Positions 36,991 to 50,300 of a stretch of 64,000 bases of DNA are shown here, piece after piece. Within the stretch, counting starts at the first letter, position 1; every line of letters starts with the position of its first letter. This stretch comes from Eumeta japonica (taxonomy: Eukaryota; Arthropoda; Insecta; Lepidoptera; Psychidae): assembly GCA_005406025.1 (NCBI GenBank), contig BGZK01000018.1:310001-374000 (forward strand), given 5' to 3'. The notes below the pieces were generated by a model. That model was not told the origin of the DNA and did not search any database. It saw only the letters and a program-made list of their open reading frames with translations. A program made the position numbers and the translations under genes.

Positions 36991-37440
36991 TTTAATGTAA
37001 TGACTTTTTTTTATTAATTAAAAAAGCAAATGTTGTAAAATGTCACGTAAAACGTCAAATATAGTTTGGATTGCAAATAGAATTCGTCCGAAATTAGACT
37101 TTGTTTGCACCTGCACAAATTTGTTCTTAAAATATTAAATGTAATATTTTTAATTGCAGAGGTAGAAGTATATGTAATTCTTTACTGCAAAAAAAAAAAT
37201 TAAATTTATGATTTCATGAAAGCAGCACCAAATGCCGTGTGATGACCTTAATACATATTTAACTTTTTCTTGGTAACAAATGTATAATTTAATTTTAACA
37301 AAACGTAATTATTTCAACCTTTAGCACCTTTTAAAAAAAATGTGTAAAACGGTCTGCCCTGCAGACGAGCTCTAATAATTGCCGCTATAATTTTTATCGA
37401 CGTGTTTTTGCACTGCTTGAGTATGAAAATATTGTTATGT
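36991..37440. other. Intergenic AT-rich DNA
   Basis: Nothing recognised. Confidence 0.5.
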
Positions 37441-37444
37441 TAGA

Positions 37445-38010
37445 CTTATCATTGAGCTTTTTGAACTCAAAAATATAATTTTAATATATTTTCAGCTCGT
37501 CAAATTCAAACATATAGATTTTTTTATATAAAATGCTGTTTTTTAATTAATATACTAAGATACCTACCTATCAATATCGTTCCGATTTTATTTGCTTTGC
37601 ATAAGCAGACATACTCGTATTAGCGATACCAAATAAAATCCACCAAGAATTAGAATTATTTAAAAAAAATCCTTTGCTTTGCGAATTTTTCTTTAATGAT
37701 GTCTCTCGAACAAAGCAACCGATTTCGATGCAATTTGCAACAATCTATCATGGTTTCTAAGCAGAACTAGTTATATTTTGGAACTAATTAGTAAAGTCGT
37801 TTAAGAAATGTTTTAGAAAACATTTGACAGTATATTCAATACACATGCACGCACGCATGCATCATCTTCATAATTTATGATTTTTTTTCCGTTTTCGCAG
37901 CGGGAAGTTAAAAAACACTGTAATATTTCAACTATATCTCTTAAACACCTGATTTGATTTTGATCCGCTTTACGGCATTCGGTGCAGTTTTCTGAGTATG
38001 AAACGACGAC
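37445..38010 (+). repeat. GAGCTC/AACCGATTT dispersed repeat, copy 2
   Basis: GAGCTTTTTGAACTC words at 37455, then TCTCTCGAACAAAGCAACCG with ATTTCGATGCAATTTGCAAC near 37700 and a second weaker unit near 37935 (TCTCTTAAACACCTGATTTG). Same modules and order as 11205-11830. Confidence 0.5.
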
Positions 38011-39580
38011 TGAGCACCAAATATCGATCAATCAAGAAGAATATGAATGCAAGAGTAGAGTCACCTTGCTTCTGAAGCAATTTACTTATGAGGACACACA
38101 TATACACCGCATATATACGCAGCACACTTTTTAAATTGCGTTGCAAAGCCTTGTGACCTGTAAACATAGGTATTTATGCCTATTTCAGGCAACAGACTCC
38201 ACAATATTATACTTTAGTGGAGTAAATAAATTATTATTATTATAATTTCGCATGTTATTTGAAAACAATAAAAAAAAGGTGTGTATGCGATTCACACACG
38301 ATAGAAGTGAAACTTCAGTAAATCGACAAAAGAATAAGATGAATATATATAACAAGGGTAAGATAATTACAAAGTTTATTTGTTTAAAAATGCAAGTATT
38401 TTGATTAATTTTAAAAGATATTTTATATTTTATTTAACATTTGTTATTTAACTTTAATTTTATTTTCATTTTTTTTGCGTCGATATTGACGACACATTTC
38501 GGCATTCGTTTTCGGCATCTTATAAAATTTATTATTTAGCACAACAAGATATAAAAATACAAACACTGTTATATAATAACTCACCACGCTGACTTCTTAC
38601 TAAAAAGCTGTAATACGCAGCCGCATAGTGTACAGTAGTATTAACTCACGTACTTTTCACATATACTAACACACGTTAAATGTGCAAATACAAGCAAGTA
38701 TTAAACAGTGTACAATATACATACACACCGACATTTGCTCTCTCGCTCTGGCTCACTAATTACAGGCGACTATGCTTAGAAGACGGGAGTGGGGATGCTA
38801 CGAAGCATGACACAAAGAGGAAATAGCATGTATATTTCTATCTCAGTCTTTCCCGGCTTCATCCTACACATTTTTGTATTTATGTCTTTTACCTGTCGTT
38901 TTTTTTCCGTTGCATCCGGTTTGAAATCACAACTATTCTAAGGAAGTTTCATTTCAAAAACCCGACTGCAAAAAATCAACAGATAAGCAACGCACTAAAA
39001 AGACAGAAACAAGATTGAGAAAACAAACTACTGAAACCTAATAAAGTCTACTTCGGTTTAACAGATTACATTATAAATTGAAAGTGTAAATTAAATAATT
39101 TACATTATGTTTGGTAACAGGCGGGACCCATTGATTTTCTTACTATTTATAATTTGCAAATGGGTTTACAATTATAAATCGATTCTTGTTTATTCATTAT
39201 TCGAATGCTTGAATTAAAATGGTTGTAATTATTCCTGATTAAATTTAAATACATGACATATAAATATTGCTTAAATCAACATCTTACATATATTTATAAT
39301 CCCCCTATTAATTCCCTTTATTTTGATACCCTATTCGATAGGATTGGTTAAAAAATTTTGAACTAGGTATTTACAATTTGGCGCTAAAAATCCGCCATTT
39401 TGATTTTTTTAAATACCTATCTAATGAGACTTAGGTTTTTGAGACGAATCTAACGATACCTTAATATTGTCGAAATCCATCCAGCCGTTTGGAAGATGCG
39501 TGGCAATAAAGCAATTTATAAACAAACATACGAGTACAAGATACGCGTGAAAAATAATATCCTTTCTTGGAAGTCAGGTA
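38011..39580. other. Intergenic DNA with a short repeat end at 39480-39550
   Basis: No gene. AAATCCATCCAGCCGTTTGG near 39474 is a typical lepidopteran repeat end; a similar one occurs at 60390. Confidence 0.45.
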
Positions 39581-39584
39581 AAAA

Positions 39585-40065
39585 TCCTTTTTTTTCGAAT
39601 TTTTAGGTAACAACATCTCTCAAATGAATCAACCGATTTTGACGCATTTAGCAACGATCAACATTGTTTTTTAAGGACTAGATATCATTTGAAATTTATC
39701 AGTAGTCTAAAAAAGTTCTAATAAAAAAATTTTTGAAAAATTTTTCTCCATTATAGGTATATAAGTTCACAAATCAATCGATTTTGATGCATTTAGCAAC
39801 GAATATTATTTTTTTAGTTTTCAAAACTTTTTCTCCGCCGATTTATCTTGAACAAATTAACCGATTTTTATGCGTGTGTGTGCGTATACGTTTCCCTGCA
39901 CGTATGCATGTATATAAATTCTTGAACTAGAAAAAGATCAAAATGCATTAGAATTATATTTCTGAGCTCGTAGAACTTCAAAAACACTAAAATCTATTTC
40001 TTAAGCTTAATGAACTCAATAATTTATTACTATTTCATTTTTGAACGCTATGAGCTCGAAAGTAA
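39585..40065 (+). repeat. GAGCTC/AACCGATTT dispersed repeat, copy 3
   Basis: Units like TCTCTCAAATGAATCAACCG then ATTTTGACGCATTTAGCAAC occur near 39623, 39780 and 39850. The GAGCTC module follows at 39963-40060, so module order differs from copies 1 and 2. Confidence 0.5.
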
Positions 40066-40149
40066 TAAGAAATTAGTGATGGCCTGAAGGGTCAACCGTT
40101 TTATACATTTTTATAGCGTCAGCGTGCGAGCTGCAGATGGTAACTAAAA

Positions 40150-40555
40150 TGAATAATTCTGCTAAGAAAAGAGGTATAAGGCGATGGTGTTTGGACGAGA
40201 CGAAAGTGCGACTGAATGCGATATACATATATAAAAGATGAGAGCGTAGAACAAGTGAGAGTTTGTATACTTGGGTAATCTGTTTACAAATGATGATAAA
40301 CATTGAGATATCGAGAGTGAATAAAGTGAGTGGGGCCTTACTTGCTTCTATGAATAGTGGTAATCGGGTCCCGCGCGATCCTTACGCTTAAGTACGTATG
40401 GTAGTGAAAGTTGGGTATGGCAGAAGAAAATAAAAGTAGGATCAATGCGGTGGAGATAGAATCTCTGCGTAATATGTGTGGAGTTTTAATGAAAGACAGT
40501 TGTAGGAACAGTGATGTCAGACAGTGAAGTTTGAAGAAAGATGTAGTGAACTATA
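40150..40555 (+). pseudogene. Non-LTR retrotransposon, C-terminal reverse transcriptase fragment
   Basis: Plus-strand fragments in at least two frames match the end of a LINE reverse transcriptase and its thumb: MVFGRDES, EQVREFVYLGNLFTND, NKVSGALLASMNS, TYGSESWVWQKK, then SRINAVEIESLRNMCGVLMK with DSCRNSDVRQ. VYLG and YGSESW are characteristic. It lacks the catalytic FADD region and any 3' tail, so it is a truncated, frameshifted relic. Confidence 0.8.
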
Positions 40556-40559
40556 AGAT

Positions 40560-40980
40560 CATTGGATCTATGATTGGATCTTTGAAGGCGCATATGATCT
40601 ATGGCGCCGCATTATTTTTTATAAAATGTAGACATGGTATTTTGAACACTAGTTTACATTTTAATCCAACCAAAATATAAACATTTTTATTAATTTGTAT
40701 ACTGAAGATTAATATCAGGTAAACATTATTACGTATTACTTTTTTAGATTAAAAAGTGCAAATTTTGAAATTGACCACTATCAAGTAATTTCACGTCTAC
40801 CTATGAAATAACACGTTGGAATAATAGATCAAGTTATGATCTGTTATTTCAATCTTTTTGCTCTGGTTTTTCAATGTCACGAGCTAATATTTTTGAATAA
40901 AATATATCAGTATTCTGATACAGTTCGAGCGTAATAATGATAAGTGATAAATCTTCGTGATGGGGAAAAAGTAACAAAAT
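40560..40980. other. Intergenic spacer
   Basis: Nothing recognised; separates the LINE relic from the 3' end of the minus-strand gene. Confidence 0.5.
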
Positions 40981-40984
40981 GTAA

Positions 40985-41218
40985 ACTTAGGAAATTAAGA
41001 ACTTTATTTTTTCCATTTATAAATCAAAGCGCCTTAGCCTTGTAATAAAATAGGTATTGAGACTACAACGTAACAATTACAAATACTTCAAATCCACAAT
41101 ATGTTCAAATCTGTAAATAAAAAAAAAAAAAACAGCAGAAATAAAATAACTATATATTTACAATAATTCTCATTTACCTAGGAACTAAATATAAAGATTG
41201 AAGTACTATTATATCCAA
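40985..41218 (-). terminator. 3' UTR and poly(A) signal of the SWT1-like gene
   Basis: AATAAA on the minus strand at 41008-41003, about 210 bp after the stop codon. Confidence 0.5.
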
Positions 41219-41300
41219 TTACTGTTTAGACATACTTAAGATATCGGTCAAGGCTTCCGAAAGAATAGACGCCTGGTCTAAACATTTGGCAATGATTTCC
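41219..41300 (-). CDS. SWT1: SWT1-like gene, last exon
   Basis: After a polypyrimidine tract and CAG it encodes EIIAKCLDQASILSEALTDI then LSMSKQ and TAA. The intron before it is about 3.1 kb. Confidence 0.7.
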
Positions 41301-44300
41301 CTGTAAAAAAAAAAACATTGAATTAATAAAATGACATAGACACTTTTTAAAGAAGATTGTCCATGCTGTCTGGCTTGAACTGTATCTGTATGTCTAAATA
41401 ATTAATGAGTATTTAATATGAATTAAACCAAACTTTTTTCTCGCTATTTTGTAATTCATGGGTTTGCAGGTTATGTTTTGATACCACAGTAACCAGAATA
41501 TAAAGTATTAATACTTATAACCCATCTATTATCATACTACAACATTCGTGAATATCTAATGCATACAGTCAGTTATTATACGTTAATCGACCCACACAGA
41601 ATTTCGTAATTAAGAACCTATATATGCTCTTAAACCCGCTTTTTGCAACGATACAGTAGGTCCAATAAAAATAATATCGCGAACGTCAAGCGTAAGCACA
41701 TCTACAAAGCTAATGATAATTTTCAATGTTGCCGAAGCATAAAAAAATTAAAATAATATCGAACTAAATGGCTATGAATTAATCGTCTGATGATTTCATG
41801 GTGATTATTTCAGTAATAAAATACTATAAGAAAACAAAAATTATTCACTATTGCACAAAGCAGGGTCTAATGTTTTTAGACATATTTCTCAACACGATCG
41901 ATTATGACTCCGGAAAACGGACAAAATCAATTTTATTCATTATATAATCAAATAAGTATCGGTACTCTCATAAAAACTGATTTAAAAGTGTTTGTGGCGT
42001 AAATCACAATTAGGCATAAAAATGTATCTTTCAAGCCAAAAATTAAAAATCTCCTTAATCTCCTTCATAAATACATGAATTTAATTGAAGTAGTTCAAAA
42101 ACAGTAAATTATACAATTCTATTTCAAACAAAAATATAATAAGGCGTAAGTTATAATCCAGTTTAAGTAATGAAATTATAGATGGACACCCACACAAAGG
42201 ATGGATAAGGCCAAAAAACTGCAACGAGAAATTATAAACACAAAAAATAACCTATTTTGTGCTACCCACAAACCATATCATTTGAAATAACGGCGTATCT
42301 AAATAGCCCAAAAGTCAGCCAGATATTTGATATATCATCTTTATACACTAAATACTTTTCAACAAGCTAACATAGAATATGAAATATGCCGTGGCTTTTT
42401 AAAAGATTTTGAAAATACCCAATCTATGAAATTGGGTATGTAAATGTAGAAATATGCAAGATTTTAAAATAGTATTCCATTTTAAATTATTGTGATATTT
42501 ATTACAGCGATTCATAATGGAATACTATTAGTCAGTCGATTTCTTACAATGGTATTTCATATAGAAAACTAATATATATATATATATATTCTATTCACAT
42601 TTTTAAGGTTCCGAGCTAAATTGGCAAAAACGGAATCCTAATAGTTTAATCATGTCCGTCCGTCCGTCCGTCTGTATTCACAGTAATTTTAATCCAAAAT
42701 TACAAGATGTATATTGATGAAATTCAGAGTATAGGTGTCTTGTATAAGCCGCTACTTAATATGGTAGTTAATAACAAAAATAAATATTTCTAGGAGGGGC
42801 ACTTCATACATGTAACAGATGCTGAAAAAAAAATTTTTCAGCTTACATCAAAGTGTGGCACATATTTCAACATTTCTTTTAAAAATATTTTAAGATTTCT
42901 AAGCAATTTTTTTGACTAATTGAATATTTTCGGAAATAACCGCTTTGAAATTAGCAGAAATTTCGGAGCCCTTATTAAAAAATCGCTGTTTATTTTTCAA
43001 ACCGCAAGTCTGGAAAATATGTAAAAAATACGATGATAACGCTTAATAAAAACTTTCACTGAAAATTATTTTCGATATACCGTTTTCGATTTACTGCTAA
43101 AAAACTTCGCTTCTCAACAAAAGGACGCGTGCCTTAAAGATATGCTCTTTTGCTGGTGCACTTTAGTTTAGACTAGTTTAAGAATAATAGTCGACATACC
43201 TGCCTGTTTCTTTAGTTTTAGGCGCACTTTAGTTGCCTTTAGTCGCCTATAACTATTAATAGCCTCTGAATCAAAAAGAATCCTAGCTATGAATCTATTA
43301 TGGCCTACATGTTGAAAAACTTAAAGCAGTTAGTGTAAGATGAGCCCAAAAGTCCTCATTTTCTCCATTCACATTGACACTAATTTCCAAAAAAATTTGG
43401 TGCTGTTAGCAGGCAATGAAGAGAAATGATTTCATTTAGTTGTTAAACAAATGGAAAAAAGATATCAGGGATTATGGAACACAAACATGATTGCTGATTA
43501 CTGCTAGATGTAGAAGAAGTATGATATATACTACCACATTTTGTGGGAAAATGTTACATGATGGTGAAAAAAGGATTACATTTTTGAAATTAGCGCTAAA
43601 AATACATTAAAATAACCTATTACAGTCAAAACAATTTTTGAAAAGTATTTTTTGCAGACGTGTGTCATTATCGTTAAACCTTTTTTACATTTTAACTAAC
43701 ACTTATTTTCAGAAAGGTAGACTTATGAAATTATTTCAAAATATTAAAAATAAGAAAAAAAGTACTGCGCCGAGTTCTTTCACTGTCCCACAAGTCTTAC
43801 GATTTTTCAACAGAGACTCGGGAGATTTTAAATTTTGTAGGTATATATGCTAGGATTTCACATTTTTTTATGTACTTAACAAGTAAATTAACTTCAGCAA
43901 TCTCCCGTGCTTAACCCATCTTTTTTAAATATGGTGATATATACAAAAATAATGATATTTCCAAGCAATATTTGACATGAGAACTGTGTATATGCTGTAT
44001 TATACATATTCTAAAATTTTTAGTTATTATGGGGCTTGTAAACATTGTCATTATAATCCATATTTCATAAGGACATAGGTTACACCGGACAACATCCGCA
44101 TGGTACCATTATATTTAGAAATATAGTTATGAATGACCACCACCAATTTTAAAGAGCTAAACTAAAACCAGACCTAGTTACTATAAACTAAATATTTAAA
44201 TTGAAATACTAACATTATCTTAACCTATCATAGCTATACATTCTCTAGTATATATTTACAAGTTTTGTTAAACAGGTAAAAATATATAATGTTTACAATA

Positions 44301-47300
44301 ATAAAATAATAAATGAAAAAAATATATAATGTTTACAATAATAAATAAAAATATGGTAACCTGTAGGTTAAACTCTGTTCTCTTTCTGAAGACAAATTTT
44401 TCAATATAACTTTATGTATAAGAGACTGCACATCTTTATCTGCATCATCACTATCACGTTGTAGTATTCTAAACAAAAATAAGAAATTTAAAAAATAATA
44501 ATATTATACTTAATATTTTATAAAATCTATGAAAATACTTACGTTTTTAAATATCCCTTAATGTTGTTGAGATGATTATGCGTGTTTTCTGTTTGTTTAT
44601 ATATTTCTTGTTTCCTATGTAATGACAATACACTGGTTTGTTTAATTTCTTTTAAAATTTCTTGGCTGTAAATTTATATTGCATAATTAATATCGTTTCT
44701 AACCAAAATTTGTAGCTAGTATTACAAACATATCCGTTAAACAGGCCAACATCATTTTCATATCTCTAAACAAGATTTTAAAAAAATTATATTATTATAT
44801 TCCGTCAAAAATTTATTTATATATATCAATAGCATGTATTTCCATTTTGAGTAACAATCCTAATTAACACAAAGAAGTATTTTTCCATTACGAAACATAA
44901 TCTAATAACTTTGGGTGACAATGTTATGCATTATATTTAAACAAGAAAAAAAATCTGCTTTTTAGTAATAATTATAGAAACAACCAATATAGTAAACCAT
45001 TTATCCATCTAATCTATTTTCACAAATATTGAATCTAAAACTTTCTGAACAGAGAAATAGAAATGTTGAAGTTGATGAAGGATATGAGGGGTATGCCAAG
45101 TAATTAGATACTCTATTCAATGATTTAATACTGCCAAGTTATACATCATCATAAATACTGGTTACTTAATGATAAATTTTTAAATGGAACATATCAGAAA
45201 ATAATATTTATTTTTTTAAATGCTTATTATTGTAAGAAACAGATAGGATTTTTTTTACAACAATGAAACTAGTCGCGTGATTTTCACGCTATAACTTATT
45301 ATGATTACAAATAAAGTTTAAGGATCCAAGAATGTTTTAAACTTTTAGATACTACTTTTGGTGAGTCTGTTTATTCACAAATAACAGTTATTTGAATTAC
45401 TGAGTTTAAGAAGGGACGTGGTAACTTTGACGATGAAGCGAAGACAGGTCGGCCGTCAACCGTAACCACTCAAAAAAAAATGAGCAAGCAGTTGAAAAAT
45501 TGATCCGATTACAACCGAAGAATTACACATATGGAGCTTTAGTGAGAACGGGTATTGAATCAGGAGTGACGCAAATCACTATTCATGATTTCCTTTCTCT
45601 CCTAAGATTATTCGAAATGTGTGCCGCAGAAATTGACCGATGTGCAGAAAAACCGCCGCGTAGATTGGTGCCGATTTATGGAAGAGAAATTTAACGGAAG
45701 CGAGAAAAAAATATGGATGCGATATACTTACCGACGACGAAACATGGCTTTTTAACTATCAACCCGAAACAAAGTGAAAATCTATCGTAAGTTGCTTTGA
45801 AAATAAACAAACACTAACAAAATGGCGCCGTGTACGAAGCACACACAAATAAATTTTCGCCAACTTTTTTCGTAAGATCGGCTATAATGCTTCAGAGCAT
45901 CAAAAAACAGTTAATTCTGTATGGTATGTGACAATTTGTGGCCCAGCAGTGTCTTCAGCTTGGTGCGACAAACGACCAGTCACGAATTCGACACCCTTTT
46001 TGGCACCATAACAACGCCGAGCCGCACACGTCCGCTAGAACACTTGATTTTTTTAATACAAAAAATGTGTCTAACCTACCTCACCCAACTCCTGACTTAG
46101 CACCATGAGATTTTTACTTATTTCCCAAAATCAAAGAAGTGAGAAACCAGAGATTTGAGAGGAAGAAAGATGTACTGGCTATATAATAACATATATTATA
46201 TAGCCAGTGCATCTTAGTAAATTTCTGAGATATTTGAATAAAAGTAATCATAGGTATCTTTTAATGTGGTTTAAACGCATGGATAACTGTATAAATGCTC
46301 AGGGTAAATAAATACTTTGAAAAGATAGATATCAATGAAAAAATATTGTAATTTATGAGTTATCTAATTTACTTTGGCATACTCCTTGTAAATGGTTAAG
46401 ACAGACACATGTACAAATGTAAGGAGGCTAAAAAGTAGTTTGACTATATGTGACGTGTACATGTATACTCTACACGTGTCCACAATGAATAAAAAATTCA
46501 AATGTATGCATATAATAATGCAATAAAGCACCACTACATACAGTCTGTGCCTTCTCAAGCTGATAGAAGCGTAATATCGTTTTTGCATCACATTTTTATT
46601 GAAATGTTATATTATTAGATATGTTAAAGAAACGTAAATAATAAGAAATTAAACTATTAAACGATAACTCATATACAGTAAGGTTTAAGGTAATTCTTGT
46701 ATTTTGTTAAAAAAATATAACATTTAGATAAAATTAAGTATTAAACGAGACTCTTATTGCATATCATTTTATATAGCAATTACGAAAATGCTTTTCATAA
46801 ACATCAAAATTGCATATTTTGTTTATATTTTCTTATATATTTTGTAGTAAACAATCAAAAACGAATTGAACGGTTTCTTTAAAAATATTTTGCTCAGCAA
46901 GATTTGTAACTTAATGATTAATTATTCAAACTTAATACACAATAAATGTACATACCAATATGTGTGTACTTGTAAGAAAGTTTCTTTGATTTCTCTTAAA
47001 AATGTTTTAATAACAATTTCTACGTTTTTGTGTTCTTTAACTTTCTCATTTTCTTTATTTACATCCATTGGCTTCTTGAACAACGGGGCATCTACTTGAT
47101 GTGCCTGATTTTTTTGTTTAATGCTTTCCTCATTTACTTCTCTATGTAAATCTCTATGCACATTTAGATCTTTTGATATGTCATATAATGAATCGTGTTC
47201 GTTGGTTTCGAATTCATCCGAAAATTCACTTTCATATTCTTCATCTAAATATCCACCTTCCTCATCTAACTCATAACACAGGTCTCCCAACTTTGAATAT

Positions 47301-50300
47301 CCTAAGTTGTCCAGACGAAAAGCGGATTTCCGTTTTTCGCTCAATCTTTTCTCAAAGTCTGGAATTCCTGTAAAATTTCTTATTATTTTCGGTTGTACAC
47401 TCGAAGCTTCCACTTGTGTTTTTTCAATTGGACCTACATATTCAGATGGTGCTGAATTGATTGCATTATCTTCATCATGAACGTTTCTAGTTCGTTTTAA
47501 ATCAGTAACTTTTAACTGGTCTTTAACTATATCATCTTTTGATTTAATACTAGTTGTTACATTTGGTAAAAGCATACAATTATCAGATATGTCATTTGTA
47601 TCTTTATTATTAATAAGTTTATTGGAACGAGTCTGCACATCGTTTGGGGTTTTCCATATTTCTTGATCAGAATTTCTTACTTTCATTGGACTCTTCTGAA
47701 AATTTGCGACAGGTATAATTTTAAAATAAATTATGTCGATGTGTCTGAAATTATACTTACTTAGTATAATTATAAAAATGGTAAATATAATTGATAAAAT
47801 TTAAATTAATCTACCTATCAGTTCAATCAAAATCAATGATCACATTTGACCAAAATTATTTATGGATTTATCAATGAAATAATAACCACACCTGTAGTAT
47901 AATCAATCACACTATAATACTTAACGAAAAAACATATGTCAAAATAGTTAGAACATATTTATTAACCACAACTACAATGGATTACTAAATTAGGAGAATA
48001 ATACTATAGTAATTCTTTATAATTTGTATCCTTGATTCTCTGCTTGTAGTTGATCAGGGTGTAATCTGATGATGGCCAACCATAAAGTATGGAGGACGTT
48101 TAGTTTGCTATAGACATTCAACTGATAATATGGAACATTCAGAAAAGATAAAATTGAACATTCATATGTAAAGTTATTAGTTTTAGAAATTCTCACATAT
48201 TTCAATGACATTTAATATTTCAATGAACATCCCAATGCTAAACTGCTAGCTGATTAATCGGTTATTAATAGCTCCTATTTCCAATCTCGAGATGGTCATC
48301 ATTAGAACACACAACGATCAATCCCGATTGGAAAACAAATACTTCACAGTAACCTTGAATTTCTGGATATGTACAGGATTTCCAAAGCATTCCTCCAATT
48401 ATTAATTAATTTATTTTATCAATCTATAAGTTTTTTCTGAAAATGCATGAGAATTTCCTGACATTCTTAAACATGCTTAATTTTACTCTAATTTGCTTAA
48501 AGAAGCATTAACTATAAATATTACATATTAACGTCATTGTACAAGTTTCATACATACCAATTTTTCATCTGTGCTTGATAAATTATTTGATGTTATTGAA
48601 GAAAAACTTTGATTGGTTTGATTAATACCTGAAATTATGAATAAGCACTATACAGTTAATTATATAATTTAAGTATCTACTAAATGAGCTGATTTCTATT
48701 ACCTCTTGCCGTGCTTCGATTGGACATATTCAACATATCGTCTAGTCCCATTGTCCCTTCCGTATCAAATCTATGAGAATTATGCTCTTGAATATCATTT
48801 AATAGCTTATAAAGGCTAGCTTTAGCTACTGCAATATCTTCACAATTTGTATGAATAACCTAAAAATAGTTTTACTTATAACTTAAGCATTCACAACTAT
48901 TATTTCACCTCAAAATAATCATTTATGTGACATTACTTACACTTAAAGCGTCAACTAAATTGAATCCATAATTAAATAATTTCATGAATTGTTCAGGATT
49001 TAAACTGGTTGATATTTTTCCTGAAAAAGCACATCATTTTTGTTGTCTAACACATTTTTTCAAAACCATTATCAATGGTTTAGTTATGGGAATAATTGTA
49101 CAAATATTTAATTACTAGCATTCCTTGTGACACTTCTGCAAGTTCATTCTGAGTTAAACAGATAATTAAATATATGTGTATATATATATATATATATATG
49201 TGTATATATATGCTATTTTGTTCAACAACTCAAAAAACTATGACACAAGTAGTTTTGACAGTCCTCTTTTGATGTTAACCTAACACTACGTAAAGAATTC
49301 TGAAGAAACCAAAACAAATGAAAATCTCAGGGTTCAGGGCGATGAGGTGGATTCATCAGCATTTCCCAACCAAACACTCAATATTTGCTGAGTGTGGTCT
49401 GACATTGGTCTGGGATCTGGCATCTGGTTTGCTGTGGTCTGGTATTATTATAATGAAAAACCACACCCTTTCTGTTGACCATTTCTGGCTGTTTTTTGAT
49501 CATGATCAATTTTTTCCAAAATGGTTTGGTTTTATTACGTTTCAATAGAGTTTTTTTTTTGTAATAAACTTCAAAATTTCTTTTTTGTAATAAAACTTCA
49601 AAACGCATCAGATTTCTATGTTAGATTCACTCATTTTGGTAGACAGAAAAAACAACAGAAAAATGGGGGGACACCATTTTTACCTTTTAATTTTTTTAAA
49701 TGTCATCTATTAATGGTACAATCACAAATAAAGTGGTATTTAAAGATACAAACAGCACAACCAAAGATTTTACTCCAACTTTTTACTTATAAAATATGAA
49801 AAAACCTTTTCCCTGACCTAATAATTGTTGAAGTTTCGAAATCTGGTCTCTTGGTTTAATTTTAAAATATAATTTTCAAATTTCGGTATATAACTAACTA
49901 GCTTTTGCCCGCGGCTCCGCTACTCACACGCATAGACATAAAATGAAGAAAAATTTTTTTGGATAGGATTTGAATAAAACCTGTCCTCCGTAGGCGACGT
50001 CTGAAAAGAGTTACCGTGCAATTCAAGTTAATTGGACCTATATTTTCGGAGATCTCATAAAATTATAATTCCGTTTTTTGGACAAGTTTTGCGTAAAATA
50101 TTAGTGAGCATTTACGTCCTGAAAAGAATAACTATGCCAAAGCTCAAGTCAATCAAACCTATAGTTTGGGAGATCTCGTGATGAGTGAGTCAGTCAGTCA
50201 GTGGTATTTCGCATGTATATGTATAAATTATGGAGAGCGATCCACGTCATTGATCTCATATGCACTTTTTTATTTCTCTTTAATATCCCACTTTGATATA

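Noticed and set aside
46957..46970. Alternative donor CAA/GTACAC for the 740-bp SWT1-like exon
   Set aside because: Using it would put the next exon out of frame; the donor at 46955 keeps it open.
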